Under the pieces are notes generated by a model, which was given only the letters and a program-made list of their open reading frames with translations, did not search any database and was not told the DNA's origin. The position numbers and the translations under genes were made by a program. From CG2-30-51-40 sp041753575 (GTDB taxonomy: Bacteria; Desulfobacterota; DSM-4660; Desulfatiglandales; Desulfatiglandaceae), in the NCBI GenBank assembly GCA_041753575.1, contig JBGSUA010000221.1, positions 1 to 15,824 of the forward strand: a DNA stretch of 15,824 nt, in the 5' to 3' direction. This document shows, in pieces, positions 14,046-15,824 of this stretch (position 1 is its first letter; each line of letters starts with the position of its first letter).

Positions 14046-14384
14046 TCATAGCGGTGAGGCGACCACTAGAATGACGCAATCCTCCTCGCCGTTGTTCAAC
14101 AGCGTATGAACCGAACCGACCGGTATCCAGGTCGCGTCGCCCGGGACGACCTGCCGGGTTTTATCGTCCACCCGCATCTGCCCCGTACCGGAGACCACGA
14201 AATAGATCTCCTCCATGGGGTCGATATGGGCTTCGATCTGCCGGCCTGGGGCAAGCCTCGCAATCGCCAGAAAACCGATTTCTTTTAAAATGCGACGGTC
14301 CAGGATCATCTGGGCAATGGCGCCGCCATGGGCGATGTAGGTAGTATCCAACACTTCTTTATCATGAATATTTCGGACGATCAT
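14046..14384 (-). CDS. Single-domain cupin protein
   Basis: 112 residues forming one small beta-barrel cupin. Motif 1 is PGRQIEAHIDPMEEIYFVVSG (46-66), with His53 and Glu58/59 as possible metal ligands and Asp55 in place of the second His. Motif 2 is PGDATWIPVGSVHTLLN (81-97) with His93. The ligand set HxD...E...H resembles the usual one closely enough to bind metal, but the substrate is unknown; such proteins act as isomerases, dioxygenases or sensors. The ATG at 14384 is chosen for AGGAGA 8 nt upstream; a TTG at 14411 would add 9 residues without an SD. The gene is alone, looks more GC-rich than vapBC next to it, and lies inside the repeat-bracketed segment, so it may have arrived separately. 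Confidence 0.88.
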   Translation of the reverse strand: MIVRNIHDKEVLDTTYIAHGGAIAQMILDRRILKEIGFLAIARLAPGRQIEAHIDPMEEIYFVVSGTGQMRVDDKTRQVVPGDATWIPVGSVHTLLNNGEEDCVILVVASPL

Positions 14385-14669
14385 AAGTACCGTCTCCTGA
14401 TGATGCACCAAAGAAGAGAACGCTGTGAGCGCTACATGGTCAAGGGCGCATTTTGATATTGTTGCATTATCCCATTACAGTGTCCGGCTTCCTTCGTCAA
14501 CATCCGCAAACGCAATCTCTTCAGGAAAGAAATTCTGATCGAAATTGCCGGACTGCAGGGGTTTGGTTTCCGGAGAAGGCTGAATGAAAAAAGGGGCTAT
14601 AATCGAAAATCGAGACGCGACACCGATTCCCCGATTTCAGACTTTGCTTTTGTTTGGTGACCTTTAACG
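14385..14669. other. Intergenic region upstream of the cupin gene
   Basis: Non-coding as far as can be seen: no frame with an SD or family resemblance on either strand. It contains the cupin SD next to 14384 and should contain that gene's promoter, though no convincing -35/-10 pair stood out. The vapBC terminator follows at 14670. Confidence 0.4.
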
Positions 14670-14700
14670 AAAAAATCAGCCGGAGCGTAGCGATCGGCTG
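14670..14700 (-). terminator. Rho-independent terminator of vapBC
   Basis: Read on the minus strand: CAGCCG, a 12-nt loop, CGGCTG, then ATTTTTT. The stem is 14700-14695 with 14682-14677 and the U-tract is 14676-14670. It begins 16 nt after the vapC stop, where a terminator is expected. Confidence 0.75.
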
Positions 14701-14715
14701 GATTGATTTTGTTAT

Positions 14716-15081
14716 TCATTTTTTAAAGTAATTTTTATAAAGGCTATCCGCAGTTTGCGCTAGTTTCTTATCTAGTGTCCAGATAGGTACACCAGTCAAT
14801 ACAGCGGATGCAATAACATGGACATCCACGTAGCCCATCCCTTTTCCCATTAAACGGTTTTCCTCTAAAAATGACAATGCTTCCTCATGTTCGACTTCAA
14901 TGCTCATCGGCAGCAACTGCAAAAACGAAAGGATGACTTCTCTTTCCTTAAGATTCCCGCAGGCAAGTTCTCCCACAATAAGTGGGTGGCATAACACCCT
15001 TCCATCATTGAGAAGGCTTGCAAGTTCATCATTTCCATCCCTAAAATGTGAAACCCAAACCGATGTATCCACAAGAACCAT
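14716..15081 (-). CDS. vapC: VapC-type toxin, PIN-domain ribonuclease
   Basis: 121-residue PIN-domain endoribonuclease, toxin of a type II toxin-antitoxin pair. The acidic Mg2+-binding residues are in place: Asp5 in MVLVDTSVWV, Glu38 in VGELACG, Asp86 in YVDVHVIASA, and Asp104 in WTLDKKL. The length is typical of VapC (about 120-140). VapC toxins cut tRNA or rRNA to stop growth when antitoxin is lost; the target here is unknown. The ATG at 15081 lies 3 nt after the vapB stop, with the SD inside the end of vapB, so expression is coupled. The pair ends in its own terminator, which makes it a self-contained module. Its apparently lower GC than the cupin gene fits separate acquisition. Confidence 0.93.
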   Translation of the reverse strand: MVLVDTSVWVSHFRDGNDELASLLNDGRVLCHPLIVGELACGNLKEREVILSFLQLLPMSIEVEHEEALSFLEENRLMGKGMGYVDVHVIASAVLTGVPIWTLDKKLAQTADSLYKNYFKK

Positions 15082-15084
15082 TTC

Positions 15085-15279
15085 TTATAGTGCTCCTTTT
15101 CTTCTTGGTATAGCTTCTAAATGTTTTTGAGTCCCACCGAGTCTTGCAAGCCTCTTATCACTTTCCCTGGCAATAAGCGCCTCAAGCCCAAGCTTAACGA
15201 GGGCGGTTTTTTCCTTGATTCCAGTCAGTTTTGATGCTTTGTCCATCAGATTATCTTCGATATTCAAAGTTGTTCTCAT
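15085..15279 (-). CDS. vapB: VapB-type antitoxin, ribbon-helix-helix
   Basis: 64-residue antitoxin. The N-terminal MRTTLNIEDNLMDKASKLTG is the beta-strand and first helix of a ribbon-helix-helix DNA-binding fold of the short VapB (DUF2191-like) type. The basic C-terminal tail (KRLARLGGTQKHLEAIPRRKG) would wrap the toxin. It normally neutralises VapC and represses its own operon with it. The ATG at 15279 has GAGG (15287-15290) 7 nt upstream. Two AGTATGC repeats 10 bp apart lie upstream at 15299-15315 and could be the operator. Confidence 0.92.
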   Translation of the reverse strand: MRTTLNIEDNLMDKASKLTGIKEKTALVKLGLEALIARESDKRLARLGGTQKHLEAIPRRKGAL

Positions 15280-15291
15280 AACTTAACCTCG

Positions 15292-15315
15292 TATAATTAG
15301 TATGCTTGAGTATGC
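15292..15315 (-). promoter_or_regulatory. Candidate vapBC operator/promoter
   Basis: AGTATGC occurs at 15299-15305 and again at 15309-15315, a 10-bp period (one helical turn), the spacing expected for adjacent ribbon-helix-helix dimers. An AT-rich TATAAT (15292-15297) adjoins them. Repeats are seen directly; VapBC binding is inferred from how such modules autoregulate. Confidence 0.5.
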
Positions 15316-15665
15316 ATCATCTATACATATCTGTCAAGCCATTCTTAACGCCACGGATAACCTGAGCCAAATACGGCCAGAAAATTTCCCTGCCGATTTA
15401 GGCACCCGCAACGATAACAACACTGTTCCATATAGTTCCAGAAGTTTTGCTCTTGACAGCCGGAGGCCTTATAAGTGTTTGATTGCTTAAACTTTTCTTC
15501 TACAGTTGTTTGAGGGATCGTGAGTGTAACCTGTTGTAAAGATTAAGTTCCTGCTCAAAAAATTCTAGGATGCTCAAAAATGTGGTGCCACAGAATTTGC
15601 TAATAGACCTTTACATTAATGACAATTACCACTAGAAGTGAGGTGTCTAATTTAGGAACCATATC
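15316..15665. other. Intergenic region between vapBC and the transposase gene
   Basis: No supported gene; a 62-codon plus-strand frame (15302-15490) lacks an SD and overlaps the vapB operator and the 28-nt repeat. The region holds repeat copy 2 (15452-15479), a 10-bp direct repeat TGCTCAAAAA (15552-15561 and 15571-15580) and the near-palindrome TGTGGTGCCACA (15581-15592). The last two may mark the left end of the insertion sequence. Confidence 0.45.
15452..15479. repeat. 28-nt direct repeat, copy 2
   Basis: Same orientation and sequence as 13800-13827. The two copies bracket about 1.62 kb containing the cupin gene and vapBC. Copy 2 lies 186 nt before the IS1634-type transposase start. Confidence 0.85.
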
Positions 15666-15824
15666 ATGTTTGCCAGAGTAAAGAAATCAGGTCAATATCA
15701 ATACCTGCAGATAGTGCAAAACCGCCGGGAAAGCGCCAAGACCATCCAGAGGGTAGTGGCCACTATCGGTAGGATGGACCAGATTCAGCGCAAAGGTGAG
15801 ATCGAGAACCTCGTACGATCTCTG
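15552..15824 (+). mobile_element. Left end of an IS1634-family insertion sequence (boundary approximate)
   Basis: Inferred from the transposase N-terminus and the short repeats just upstream. The terminal inverted repeat cannot be set without the right end; the left boundary given is the first TGCTCAAAAA and may be off by tens of bases. Confidence 0.45.
15666..15824 (+). CDS. IS1634-type transposase, N-terminal fragment (runs off window)
   Basis: The first 53 codons are present and still open at the right edge. The start MFARVKKSGQYQYLQIVQNR and the following QRVVATIGRMDQI and KGEIENLVRSL match the N-terminus of IS1634-family (IS4 superfamily, DDE) transposases, which typically begin with a VRxxKxxxxxYLxIVxxxR pattern and an IATLGR-like segment. 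The ATG at 15666 has AGGA about 7 nt upstream. The catalytic DDE residues lie beyond the window. Whether the element is intact cannot be seen. Confidence 0.8.
   Translation, partial: MFARVKKSGQYQYLQIVQNRRESAKTIQRVVATIGRMDQIQRKGEIENLVRSL

Noticed and set aside
13800..15479. 28-nt repeats as a CRISPR array
   Set aside because: Only two copies about 1.6 kb apart with genes between and no cas genes; not an array.
15302..15490. 62-codon plus-strand frame between vapBC and the IS
   Set aside because: Starts in the vapB operator, runs through the 28-nt repeat and has no SD.

Overview
The window looks like chromosomal DNA of an anaerobic Gram-negative bacterium, most likely a Desulfobacterota (deltaproteobacterial, Syntrophia-like) lineage. 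This is inferred from gene content: a ferredoxin-thioredoxin-reductase-type protein beside a glutaredoxin, CoA-transferase and ADP-forming acyl-CoA synthetase genes, an exosortase, an FmdB zinc ribbon and a heterodimeric ABC exporter. No rRNA, tRNA or CRISPR array was seen.

Layout. (1) 1-2877, minus strand: glutaredoxin, an Fe-S disulfide-reductase catalytic subunit (4-nt overlap), an MFS carrier and a CaiB/BaiF CoA-transferase that runs off the left edge. (2) 2878-3211: a divergent intergenic region with an ~84-bp nested palindrome and a candidate promoter. (3) 3212-7151, plus strand: two ABC exporter half-transporters whose complementary site defects predict a TM287/288-type heterodimer; the second carries a large extracytoplasmic insertion. 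(4) 7115-9709, minus strand: an exosortase (XrtH-like), a membrane partner and an ADP-forming acyl-CoA synthetase alpha-type protein, all overlapping. (5) 9934-11354, plus strand: a YhcC-type radical SAM protein and an O6-methylguanine-DNA methyltransferase, overlapping. (6) 11303-12803, minus strand: an HExxH metallopeptidase-like protein, an FmdB-type zinc ribbon and a protein of unknown function.

From about 12.9 kb to the right edge the character changes to accessory DNA. It holds a decayed secreted-protein fragment, a frameshifted zinc-ribbon protein that looks mobile-element-associated, a cupin gene, a vapBC toxin-antitoxin pair with its own terminator and a tandem-repeat operator, and the start of an IS1634-type transposase. 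A perfect 28-nt direct repeat (13800-13827 and 15452-15479) brackets the cupin and vapBC cargo.

The genes are tightly packed. Two convergent pairs overlap tail to tail (37 and 52 bp) and four same-strand pairs overlap. The least conventional points are the exosortase cluster joined to a CoA-ligase subunit, the asymmetric ABC exporter with an external domain, the HExxH/FmdB/unknown operon, and the repeat-bracketed cargo. I saw no wholly new system that I can defend from sequence alone.
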